DNA of 64,000 bases, taken from assembly GCA_008477525.1 (NCBI GenBank), contig SPDT01000008.1:372001-436000 (forward strand). Reading direction: 5' to 3'. Numbering within the stretch: position 1 is the first letter of the stretch; each line of letters begins with the position of its first letter. The notes beneath the pieces are model-generated. The model ran no database searches. It was not told the origin of the DNA and saw only the letters and a program-made list of their open reading frames with translations. Below, one piece after another: positions 11,325 through 22,300 of the stretch. Source of the DNA: Hypomyces perniciosus (Eukaryota; Ascomycota; Sordariomycetes; Hypocreales; Hypocreaceae). The position numbers and the translations under genes were made by a program.

Positions 11325-12613
11325 AGTAACTGTATATCTATTAAGTTTAATAGTGCTTTAAAGTACTTAAAGCGCTGCTATAATAAGGCTTTAATAAGCC
11401 TATTAGCAGATATAAAGTTAATAGAAAGATAAAAAACTATAAATAATCCTTTTTAATATTCCTGTTAAAGCTATATATTTTATATATTAATATAATGCAG
11501 GTAAATATTAATTTATGTACTTTCTTTAATTATAAAGTATATAGTTAATTAATTATTACAGTTAATATTTTAATTAGCGCTAGGCTTAAATTTTATTTTT
11601 TAGAAAAGGCAATGTAAACCTATAGCCTCTTTTGCTATTTAGGTAAAGGCAAGTAGTTTAACTTTTATTATAGATATACTAATAGTCCTTTAGCGTATTG
11701 CATTCTATAAAATAAAGCCTAAGAAAAGTATAATAAAATACCCCTAAAACAATCTCTAAATATCTATATTATTAGCGAAAGAAATATCGCTTAAAGCAGT
11801 TAAAACCTATATTTCTCCTCGCCCTCTATATTAAAAAGCTAGGAAACACTATATATATAGATAATGGATTAGCTAGTTAACTGCTTTAAAGTACTCTTTA
11901 CTAGGGTTAGTTAAAAACCGTAATAAAGCTAAGGCGCTATAAGCTATATTAGGCCTTATTATAATAGCTATATAGAGTATTAATCCCACTTTCTTTTAAT
12001 ATATCTTAATAGTTGCTTTTAAAGTTTGCGATATACTTTTCCGGACCTTTATAATAGGTATTAGAATTATAGGAAGCTATATTCCTTTATTAAGCCTAAA
12101 TTATTTCGCAATTTTTTTAAAATAGGTCTTATAGGAAAGGTATATCCTATACTTTATACAGTTATAGGTAATCTTAATCCTTAAAAACTATTATATATCT
12201 CCTTTACTATAAAGCTTATATTTCGCTTTTAAAGTATTTAATAATTTAATATAAAAAGCTTTATTGTTATAATAATATATAATTAAGATATTATTTATAT
12301 AAAATATAATACAAATCTTTTAAGCTTTATTATAAAAGAAATAAAGCTCTTTAAAGCTTAAGATTAACCTTTATTGCCTTAAAGTCGAAAATAGTTTATT
12401 AAACTATAGTTTTAGCAAGTCCTTTAAGCTATATAAGGCTTTCGCGAGCTTTAGATAGATATTTAGCTGTTTAAAACCTTTAAGGAGTTTATATATAACT
12501 GGTTTCGAGTTTTTATCCTTTAAAGTATTAAGAAAAGCATTTTTAACATTATACTGGTTTAACTTAAAGTTAAATTTTACTGTAAAAGTAATAAATATAT
12601 AGAAAAAATACAC
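11325..12613 (-). pseudogene. copia reverse transcriptase and RNase H, decayed
   Basis: The minus frame 12,404-12,613 reads NVKNAFLNTL, then LKGFKQL and KALYSLKDL, the early copia RT block. Downstream in the same frame, interrupted by stops, follow the equivalents of the catalytic YVDD box (here YINNI), the LG-I block, a LS.KTY segment, and the copia RNase H segments up to LTKALP-type C-terminal sequence near 11,340. Loss of both catalytic Asp at the YVDD position and the many TAA/TAG codons show it is dead; most changes are of the RIP type. Confidence 0.88.
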
Positions 12614-12970
12614 TATTAATATAACTATATATATACTCTTTATAGTAAAGCGCTTTTATAAATCCTTATAAACTATAAAATAAACTTTATAGTATTTTAA
12701 ATTTCTATTCTAGTTAAATTTATAAGTAAAAACCTAATATACTAGTAATAGCTTTATTATCGCCTTTAAGTGTAATATCTTTTACTAAGTTCCTTTTATG
12801 CGCAGAGAGTTAATTTTATTATATACAGTTTACTTAAACCTATCTTTAAATAAGTATTTCATAAACTCCTTTTAGTCTTTTAGCAGTTTCGCTAAATCCT
12901 TTTAGTAAATAATTAATTTATTAAAAGCTATACTTTTCCAGGAAAAAGATTTATAGTTTATTACTGTATT

Positions 12971-13050
12971 TGTTAAACCAAACTGTAAAAGTGAAGACGC
13001 CTTCTTTAAAAGCAAGGTATATTTTGCAACTTATTGGCTGTATTTCAACA
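12971..13050 (-). repeat. 3' LTR of the TRIM
   Basis: An 80-base terminal repeat. Its plus-strand start, TGTTAAACC, differs from TGTTGAAAT of its partner, while the remaining bases are almost identical, with a few C/T differences (for example CTTCTTTAAA against CTTCTCTAAA). Confidence 0.9.
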
Positions 13051-13401
13051 TTCCCCCTCAGATAAACTTCAATTATTAAGAATTGAAAATGTAAGCTGGA
13101 TTAGAACTTATGCCCAATTAAGTAGCAATTAAAACCATACTACTATACGACTTATTTAAGTTGCGTAGTCCCTGTAGAATTATAGGTTAAAGTTCGGTTA
13201 AACTATAAGTAGACTTTTGACCTCGGTCTTATTGATAATGCCGATTTATCCAAAGGGTTCCCAAGCCCTTCCTGGGGTTAAGTCGGTTTAACTTCGGGCT
13301 TATTGCTTTTTGGGCTTATTGCCGATTTCCTAGCTTGAAAAAATCTGGGATTTTCTGGGATTCGAACCTAAGCGCAGTGGAAGCGGCAGGGACTCATAAC
13401 C

Positions 13402-13481
13402 TGTTGAAATAAACTGTAAAAGTGAAGACGCCTTCTCTAAAAGCAAGGCATATTTTGCAACTTATTGGCTGTATTTCAACA
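13402..13481 (-). repeat. 5' LTR of the TRIM
   Basis: The 80-base partner of 12971-13050, with perfect 10-base inverted ends (TGTTGAAATA / TATTTCAACA). On the plus strand it is immediately preceded by CAGGGACTCATAACC, complementary to the priming site. Confidence 0.9.
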
Positions 13482-13486
13482 GTATT

Positions 13487-16400
13487 AAAAACAATAAATA
13501 CTATTTCTGCGCTTTTTAATTTATTACTTATTAGCTTTTATTAATTAGGCAGCAGTTAATATAATATTAAACTAAAAAGTGTAGTAATTATTAAATATAT
13601 ACTAGGCTTATTATCTTTAAAAGCAGTACTTAAAGTGCGCGTTTTAGTTTTATATATTAGGAAATACTTATTAGCCTTTGTTGTAGGTTGCTTCCCTTAA
13701 AGTCTTAAGCTCCTGCAAATATCGGCTACTGCTTTACCGCTTAAAGGATTATTAGCTAGTATTTCTTTAAAGGTCTGCTTTTTTTTATAAAAATAGGCGA
13801 GTCTTTTATATACTAGTCTATTTCTAGCTTTAATAGACTATCCTCTTTTACTAGGTTATATACCCTTAATATATAAGGCTATTCTTTTACTATATCCCTC
13901 TCTATAAAAAGGGGTAAATCGCTTATTAAAGTATTGCCTAAAGTTCCTATTAGCGCGCTAGTATTATCTATAAAGATTAACTATTTTAAAGTAGCCTTTA
14001 ATGTTTAAAGACTAAAAGGTCCTTTTAAATGCGCTAATAGTTTACTTAAAGTATTTATTAAGCTGTCTTTAACACTCTGTATTTCTATTACCCTTAAAGG
14101 TATACTCTTTTCTTTTATATTACCTATAAAAGTATTCTTTACTGCGGGAATATATATAAAGAAAAGTTTAAATTCCAGTTTATTTTTTTTAACTTTATTA
14201 AACAATTTATTTAACTTAGCTATAAACAGCTTATCCGCAATCTTTTTATTACTATTAAAAAAGCTAGTTTTATTAAACTGTATATTCCTTATTATAATTA
14301 CTTTTACTAGGCAGGGTAATTAAATATAATATATATTATTTACAGTATAGCTAATAAAATATTTAATTAGCCCTTTAAGCTTAGTTTTCAATTCTCTCTT
14401 TTTCCAGCCAGCCTCGCAGTCTTTATTAAATATATAGGCGCGGTAGCTATATATATAAAGCCTGCTTGAATCTAGCTATAAATCTGCAGAAGGCTCTTTT
14501 ATTAAAAGGGGCGTAAAGTCGCGGAACTATTACTTTAATTTATTAATAAGTAATATTATATTAAGGCTGCGTGTAGGACTTATATTAATAATATAAGCTG
14601 CAGCTTTTATACTCTTTAGCTATAAATCGGTTAAGAGACCTACAGTTTTTAATATCTTAATTAACTTATTTATAACTTCTTAACCTATCTATTCTAAAGC
14701 GCCGTTCAGCTTATATATATAAAAAGGGGCAAGCTTTAGGATAATACCCTCTATATTAGCCTAGATCTAGAAGTATAATAAGCTTTTAACTGCAATTACA
14801 GCTTTTTTATTATCCTGCTTAAAGAAGTATATAGAGATATTATATTATATCTTTACTATATTTATAAAGTTAAAAAGAGTATTAAAAACAGTTTCCTATT
14901 CTTTATTTAGTAAAAGGTGTATATATAGCTATATAGTATATTCTTCCTTAAATACTAGAAGCCAGTTATCCCTATTATAGCTTTTAGGATAGTTTTAAAG
15001 ATCCTAGTACACTCTAAAGAATAGTCTTAGTGCTTATCTATTACATAGTCTGTAAGAGATAACCTGTTTCGCGTATATAAAAGTATAAGCCTTACATTCT
15101 ATATATATAGTTCCCTTAATATGCATATTCCTTGCATTCTTTATAAGCGCTTTAAGCGCTTTTAGGCCTAAATATCTTAATTGTAAATACTAGAGCTGTT
15201 TAAAGTTATATTATAGTATTAAGGGATTATATATTAATCTTCTCCTGCTTTTTAATGCTATATAAATACTATAGTTTATGTTAAGAAAAACGAAAAGAGC
15301 TATTAAGCTGTTTAATATAATATATTTAAAGATAAAGGCAATATAAAGCAATAAAGGCTTATATTAAAGAAATAGAAGATTATACTTATACTCTACCTTC
15401 CCTATAATAGTATTTAAACTGGCTATACTAATATAAAATATATTATTATACCCTATTAGCCAAATCTTTACTTTCTAAAGCTTTAATAAAGATATAGTAT
15501 TAATATAAAATCCTTTAACTATAGCTATATTTAAAAGCTTAATAAAGCGCATTATTTTTTAATATAAATTATAAAAAGTATCCTTTAATAGATAATAACC
15601 TTTTTTAATTATTAAATAACTAGCTCTTTTTACTTTAATATAATCCTTTTCTATATTTAAAATAAAAGAGCTGGGAATAAGGTAATTCCTGCTATTTATA
15701 AAATAAATAGTATTATATATATCGAAAAGGGTGTTTTAAGAAAGGCGGTAAAGTATATCCTGTATATTAATATATATTAATATACTTATTGAGTATACTG
15801 CAGGGCTTGCATCTTCTTTATCAATTAAGTTTAAAGAGATTAAAGCAGCTATAACAGTTAAGGCTATTCCTCTTTATATTAAGGCAGTAAAGTTAATACC
15901 CCTTTTACTAAGCTTTTTGCAGGTAATCTGCTATTTATCTTTTTACAGGCGCGTGTAAATCTCTATAGCCTATTTAAGTATAAAAGTATATTTCCCTTTT
16001 TTATTAAGCTTTTTAGTAAGTATAATATATACTTTACTGCAGTTATTTAGGGGCTAAATATACTTTTTAAGTCTATAAAGGCACTCTTTATTAATAAAAG
16101 GCTTTAAATATATATTACTACTGCCTAATATATTATTAATGCAGTTATTAAATATTATATAAAAGCTATAAGTATAGTTCTCTATACTCTTTAAAGTATT
16201 TAAGAAAAGCTGTTTAAGTTAATTAAAGGAGAAGATTTTATTTATTTTACTGCTCTCGATTAGGCTGTTTATATAGTATAAGTAGTAGGCAGTAAAACTT
16301 AAAGTAAAGTATACTTTAATAGCTTTAAAGAAAGCCGTTTAAAAAGCTATTCCTATAACCTTTAAAAGCTTATACTTTACTGCATTTATATAGATATACG

Positions 16401-17110
16401 CCTAGTAAATATACTATATTTTTAGCCTAATATTCCTATACTCTGCTTTATATAGTATATATTAATAAGATAAATATATTTCCTTATATATTATATCCTC
16501 GCAAAAAGCTAGTTAATTTTTAAGCTTTTTAATAATTTAGCAAATAGTAAACTTAATATTAAAGTCTTTATTATTCTTATAGGCTACTCTAATAGTAGTA
16601 GAGGCTAAGGCTGCGGCTTTAAGGTCTACTAAAACTAAAGTATAAATGCTAGAGTTAACTGTCTTTTAGATTTAATTTAGAATTATATCGCTAGCCTTCC
16701 TTTTCTCTTTATTTAAAGTAATATTAAACTAGTACTCCTAGAGTATACTATTATAGTAAATAGAGATATCTACTATAAAGGCATTAAGACTAAACTCTTA
16801 TACTATATATTCCCTTACTTCTATTAAAGTAAATAGCCTAATAGCAGGGAAATAATTATTTAGCTAATTAAAGAGATTAAGATTAATCCTGTTTTAGACC
16901 TTAGCAGTGGTTATATAGTTAGTCAGAATAGTAATCCACTTAATCTACTAAACTATTAATTCTAGCTTTATAAAAGTAATATCCCTTGCGCTATCTATTA
17001 TAAAAAATAGCTTTAGTAGCTTAAAGGCGAGGGTAAAGGGTATAAAGAGAGATATAATATTAAAGTAGAAGTTTCTAGTAACTTTAATAGTTACTACTTA
17101 GGCTTATAAC
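13487..17110 (-). pseudogene. copia gag/protease/integrase region, decayed
   Basis: RIP-decayed sequence between the TRIM and the 5' LTR. On the minus strand, around 14,280-14,520, a frame contains Y-x-A-Y-I-F-N-K-D, then GWKKRELKTKLKG and YFISYT, matching the end of the copia integrase core and the following 'GY..N.Y.I' segment. The frame 14,005-14,205 continues from it into the integrase-RT linker. Upstream parts (gag, protease, catalytic integrase) are too decayed to read with confidence. Confidence 0.65.
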
Positions 17111-17376
17111 TGTAGCAGAGCGCGGCACAGCTATATAGAGTATAGAGAGATAGGAAACAAAGCTTAATTCTATAAAAGAGAATATGCCATAGTAGCCTCG
17201 CTATATATACATATAGCTAATATAAAGAAGAAGCTGTATGCAGGCGCTTTATAAGCGCCTGCATAGTCTGACACATCGCTTACGCGGTGTATGTGTCAGC
17301 TCGTATCTGCTTACATAGCAGATAAGAGCTCCCTAGCGCCGGCAAGCAGTAGGGCCCCGGCCTACTCAACCCAACA
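17111..17376 (-). repeat. 5' LTR of the copia element
   Basis: A 266-base repeat starting TGTAGCAGAGCG and ending CAACCCAACA on the plus strand, with the second TCCTA target copy directly after it. On the minus strand the LTR starts TGTTGGGTTGAG, the common copia form. Confidence 0.93.
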
Positions 17377-17381
17377 TCCTA

Positions 17382-17778
17382 CTATATAAATTAATATTAT
17401 ACTTAAAGTATAATTATTTTTTATTTCTTAAATAAAGATCCCTTTACTTTTAATTTAGCTAGTTTAACTATAAGATCCCTTTTTGCGAGACTAGGTCTTT
17501 AAGAAACTATTCCTATATAAATAATATAATATAAAGTAGTATTTATATATATAATATATTATTAGTGTATTATATATAAATAAAGGGGTCAATAAACGTC
17601 TAGAATTTAATTTAATGCTTTATACCTTTAAAAAAGTATATTTATTACGGTACAAAACGGCAGGTTAAGGCAAATATTATTATTATACTGTAAAAAGCGA
17701 GAAAGCCTTAAGGCTTTATAGAAAGCTAGCTAGTAATGCGTTAGGGATTAGTTATGTGACTGGAGCTTATGTAATAAG
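17382..17778. other. A+T-rich to mixed non-coding sequence
   Basis: Transition from A+T-rich sequence to a G+C-normal region at about 17,650. No gene or repeat boundary recognised before the solo LTR. Confidence 0.4.
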
Positions 17779-18008
17779 TGTCAGACCCTTTTTAGGGCAG
17801 ACGGATTGGGCGAGGGGCTGCGACCTTAGGGAAGAGTAGAGGAGGTTAAAGAGCAGTCAGTAATATGCCAGAAACTAGTAGTGAGGTGTAGCAGCAGTAG
17901 TTTACTGATCTCTGAAGTTCTATATCTTCGGGGACCACAGTTGCTCTTATATATGCATTCCGGCCTATGTAATATCAAGAGAGCTCTGGAGCTTCCGGTT
18001 TCCTGATA
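17779..18008. repeat. Solo LTR, 230 bases, TSD ATAAG
   Basis: Starts TGTCAGACCC and ends TTTCCTGATA, where the last bases are the expected CTGACA with one C to T change. It is flanked by identical five-base copies ATAAG (17774-17778 and 18009-18013). The TGTCAG/CTGACA ends are common in fungal gypsy LTRs. No partner LTR is visible nearby, so it is called solo. Confidence 0.75.
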
Positions 18009-18013
18009 ATAAG

Positions 18014-18943
18014 GCGTTAATATTGCGTCATAGTTGGTGGTTAATATCGCGTTATAGTTAATGCCGTAATAATATAGAGTACTATTAATAATAATTTATA
18101 TAGTTTAATAGTAAGCGCTTTTCTTAAATAAGTTAAAAGGTATAGGTTTAAATCCTAAAAACCTATTTATAAAATTTATTAAATTTATTAATAAGGTTTT
18201 CTTTTATCCTACATATATATATAAATTTATCAATACTATATTTGATTAAATTTATTAAATATTTGTGCTTATGGATTTGGCTGTTTGGATAAATAAAGGG
18301 CCTTGGATTTAATGATTTGTTTGATAGATTTGTTTGATTGCTTTGATCGGGATGCCACACTGACGAGTTGTAACGAGCGGTATAGAAAGCTCTAAACAGG
18401 CAGACAATATATCTCAGAGAGCCTACGTCAGAGTGTCGATCTTGTTGAGCTGGTTGGATTATCCAGCTATCTTACCATGAACCTTTCTCGGGTCCTCCGA
18501 CTTTACTCGGCTTGCTCTTCAAGCATCCATTCAACTGCCTCTCGTAAATTCTTAACTTATGCGATGAGACTGCGGCCCCACGCCGCGACTTCTATTGCGA
18601 CTTCAATTAACCGCGACTGTTTACTTACTTAAATAGGCCTTTATTTTGTATATTTTCAGTGGGTTCCTCATGGCCTCATAATTGATCAAATGTATCAAAT
18701 TCAGTAAAATATAGCCAAATAGAGTCAATTAGTCACATAACCGCTGCATATTGAATCAGTAATTCAAATATAAGGGTCACATTTGCTCTGATTGCTCTAA
18801 TTGAGGCGCTGATAGCCTATACACCTACTCGAAAATCTTTATAGCTTTCAATTCATTTATCTTTAACATTAACAATGACTATAGTAATAACTTTAATTGC
18901 ATATTATAGGCGTAGATTTAAATAAATAGAAATGATTATAGCA
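18014..18943. other. Mixed non-coding sequence
   Basis: A+T-rich to about 18,150, then a G+C-normal island (about 18,350-18,640) beginning TGTAACGAGCGG. The island could be another LTR, but I found neither a matching end nor a target duplication. The rest is moderately A+T-rich. No coding feature. Confidence 0.35.
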
Positions 18944-19288
18944 GTTCCCTTACAATTAGAGATTAAGAGTTTTATTCGCTTGCAGTAGACATTATAAGCT
19001 ATATCCACTCAACCTTTTAGGATATATACAAATTCGCGGGTAACTAAAACAATAAGACAATAGATAAGTGTCTGTTATAAAGTTACATTAAGCTTTGCGT
19101 TAAGTGCTCCATCAAGTACGATCATATAAGTGCTAAGTTAAGAATTAGGTCGGTGCATAGCCTATATCTGTGCCAGTAGCAATTTCCATGTGTTTCAATA
19201 GTATTACTTATAACAATAGCTCTAATTCCACGTCATAAATGCAGAAACGGACAACGCAGTTATCATAATAGTCATAGCGAGGGCGACC
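18944..19288. repeat. Diverged repeat, left copy (RIP-like changes)
   Basis: From GTTCCCTTACAATTAGAGATT onwards this segment aligns by eye to 24,888 onwards. Shared words include ACAATT.GAGAT, TTCGC.GGT.AC, AAGACAAT and later CTATATCTGTGCCA. Differences are mostly G to A and C to T in this copy. The right-hand copy starts just beyond the LINE insertion, so before the LINE arrived the two copies were adjacent or nearly so. Confidence 0.6.
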
Positions 19289-19301
19289 CCCCTTTTTATA
19301 G

Positions 19302-22300
19302 TTTGTTTATTTATTTGTTTTATTATTTACGTCCACTAAGTAAACTAATTATATAAATCCCTTATAGGCAATAGGATATTAGGAGCTAGCAGTTTATGCT
19401 GCTGTTTGCTGAGTTTTAATTTATAAAGGAAAAAAGGTTAATTTAAGTAGTATTAATCTATTTTTACTAAAAGAGGACTATAAAGGTCTACTTCCTCTAT
19501 TAATTTCTAAAAGGCTTTATTTCCTGTAAATTTAAGTAGGTAAAAGAAAAGGGTCTTTCTTAAAGGGATATTTAAAAGGAAAAGCTTAACTATTCTATAT
19601 TCCATAAAATAGCTTTATCTCTTTAATTTACTGTATTTATAAATAAATTCTCTATTATACTTAAAGCATTTATAGTATTCTTAGAAATCTTTATATTTTA
19701 ATTTTTCCGCTAAAAGCCTATAAAGGATAAAGTATAAAAGTTTAAGTTTTAAAGGGGAAGCTAGGGCCTTAAATCCCTACTGCTTATAGCCTTCCAGGGT
19801 TTTATTAAGCTAATTTTACTCCTTTACCTCTGCAACTTTTTTTTTAATTTATCTTTTAATATATATAATTATAGCCTAATTTTATAGCGCAGTAAAGAAG
19901 GCTGCACTTTATATAACTAAATAGTTAGCCTATTTATTGCCTATAATATCTTTATATTTTAAAATTAATAAAATAAAGGTCTTATAGGGCAAAACACTTT
20001 ATACTAGTTTCTAAAAGTATATATATACTCTTTATATAAAAGGGGGGGGCTTATTAAGCAGCTTATTAATAATTAATAAATTATCTAAAAAAAAGAATAC
20101 TATTTAAATTATATAGTCTTCTTTTATATATTTAGCTATTAACTTTATAGCCTTTAAAGCAGCCTATACCTTTATATTATAAACCTCTATATTATTAAAG
20201 CGTTTAATATCTATAATTGCCTTTACTTTATAATAAATAACTACTCCCTAGCCTATATTTTTTCCGATTTAAGATTTATTAAAGTAGGCTAGGATTAAGT
20301 AAAAGGGGAGGGATTTAACTATTTTTAAGTATTTTTTTATTGCAGTTAATTTACCTATACCTTTTAAATTAAGATTAAAGAGAATATATAGGGATTTTTT
20401 AGTAAAAAGTATAGGTTTAATAGTTTTATTAATTAAAGCAGTAATATATTAAAGTTTAGTCTATAGTAATTAAAAAGAGAGTTTTGTATTAATATATTAA
20501 CTAATTAAATAATCTTAATTTAATCCTATAAATCTCGCTATATATTTAAATTAGGCCTAAGCTAAAGCAATACTAGTTAAAGGGACTTTTAACTCTTTAT
20601 ATAAAACAGGAACACTTATAGTCTTTTAAATTAAAAAGACTGCCTTTACTATAGCCTTAAAAGCTTTATCTATTTTATGTATTAAGCTAAATACTTTTAT
20701 ATTTACCTGCTTAATAAAGTTAATTTATAATTATTATTTATACTTTAACTATTATACTTTTATTTTATATAAAGCAATAAAAAAGATATAAGCTTTTACA
20801 GCTTATATTATAACTTTAAAAAGTAAACCCTTTTATATAATAAAAATATAGTAATTTAATTTTAATATAATTAAAAGATACTGCATTCTTTCCTCTTTAC
20901 TTTAATATTTTATTAAGCGCCTATTATATAAAAATAACTGTCTTTTAAGTAAACTTGCCTACAATAAATATAGCGATATTATTAATATACTTAAAGCAGG
21001 ATTATTAGTCTTTAAATTAAAAGATTAGGCTAAAGTAGAGTATTAATATAATAAAAGAAATAAAGGATCCCTATAAGGCTTTATATTTAAAGGCAAGGCT
21101 TAATAAATTAATCCTATCTCTTTTATAAATAAAAGCAGTTCTATTATTTATAAAAAACTTTACCGATTTTATAAACTAAATAAACTAACTTTATTACCTA
21201 AACTATAAAACTAATCTATTTTTTATAATAATATTAAAGGCTTTAAAAATATTAAAGGTAAAAAAGGTTATAACTTCCCTTTTATTTAAAGTAACTTTAA
21301 TATTATAAATTAAGCAGGCAATTAAATCTATAGCTATTCTTTTAAAAAAGGCTTTGAAGTATTATTTTAACAGGATTTTATATTTAAATACTAAACGGGA
21401 TACTTTTTTAATAAATAATCTCTTTAAGCCTTTTTTTATATAAAATAATAGTAAAATAAACTTAAAAGCTTTAGAGTCTATATAATTAAATTTATTAGGC
21501 TTAAGAATAATAATAACTTTAATGTTTTTAAAAGGGAAAAGGTAATACTTTAACTTAAAATAGCCTTTAAAAAAGTTTATAATAAACTTTTTAATAATAG
21601 GCTATATGTAGTGCAAGAGGGCAATTAATATATTATCTGCGCTAGGCGCAGTATTCCTTACTTTAATTATAGCCTTTTTTACTTTTTCTTTAATAACTAT
21701 TTTATTTTATAATATTTATAGGTTTTTTAATACTTAAAGTTTTTATAAGTTTTCAATATCTTTTTTTACTCTTTTTCGCTATAGTAAATATTCTTTAAAA
21801 AAGGCCACTTATTCTTTAAAATTTAAAATACTTTTATCGCTATCTATTAAAAAGGGGGGTTAAAACTAGTCTATAGCTTTACACTATTTAGCCACCTATT
21901 AAATACCCCTGCCTAAACTAGCTTTAATTATAATTTTATCCCAGTAATTGCATTTTTTATATTTAATTATATTATATAATATCTTCTTTACTTTAATTTA
22001 TTTATTAATCTTAAAAGGCACTATAATATAAGCTAAATAGGCTATCTAGCAGTCTTTATTTTACTAAAAGGTACTATATTTATTTTAATATCTTTTTTTG
22101 CCTATTAACTATATATAGTCCGCGAAAAGTCTTTAAAGTACTTATATAGCTATATTTAAATCTCCTTTAATTAAATTAATTATATTTACTTTTAAAAAAA
22201 GCTAAGTATATATATATATTAATTAACTAAACTCTTATAAACTTTTAAAAAAGATATATTTCTGTTTTATATTAGCTATTAACTTAATAAAGCTTAAAAG

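Larger units (their letters stand above)
12971..13481 (-). mobile_element. TRIM (miniature LTR retrotransposon), 511 bases
   Basis: Two 80-base direct repeats (12971-13050 and 13402-13481) share nearly all positions. The pair is flanked by identical five-base duplications GTATT (12966-12970 and 13482-13486). Read on the minus strand, the LTR starts TGTTGAAATA and ends TATTTCAACA. The sequence right after the 5' LTR is GGTTATGAGTCCCTG, a priming site for initiator tRNA-Met, and CTGAGGGGGAA immediately precedes the 3' LTR as polypurine tract. The internal 351 bases have no coding capacity. It sits inside the RIP-decayed copia pol region but is itself near normal in composition, so it inserted later or was too short for RIP. 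Confidence 0.92.
9741..17376 (-). mobile_element. Ty1/copia LTR retrotransposon, complete but RIP-decayed
   Basis: Two 266-base LTRs (9741-10006 and 17111-17376) are flanked by the identical target duplication TCCTA (9736-9740 and 17377-17381). The element reads on the minus strand. A purine tract GGGGGG lies directly before the low-coordinate 3' LTR (complement of 10007-10015). Directly after the 5' LTR, complement of 17100-17110, is GTTATAAGCC, which fits a priming site for the anticodon region of initiator tRNA-Met with RIP-type changes. Between the LTRs the minus strand shows, in pol order, the integrase C-terminal region (about 14,280-14,520), copia reverse transcriptase (about 12,000-12,613) and RNase H (to about 11,325), all broken by many stops. 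Net length without the nested TRIM is about 7.1 kb, long for a copia element because of about 1.3 kb between the end of pol and the 3' LTR. Confidence 0.93.

Noticed and set aside
11600..12250. Apparent plus-strand coding signal through the RT region
   Set aside because: It is the shadow of the minus-strand copia RT/RNase H frame, whose conserved blocks are recognisable.
13345..13401. A tRNA gene next to the TRIM LTR
   Set aside because: The similarity is to the 5' half and anticodon loop of initiator tRNA-Met only, with no closing acceptor stem; it is better explained as an extended priming site.
18350..18640. A further solo LTR beginning TGTAACGAGCGG
   Set aside because: No complementary end and no target duplication could be found.
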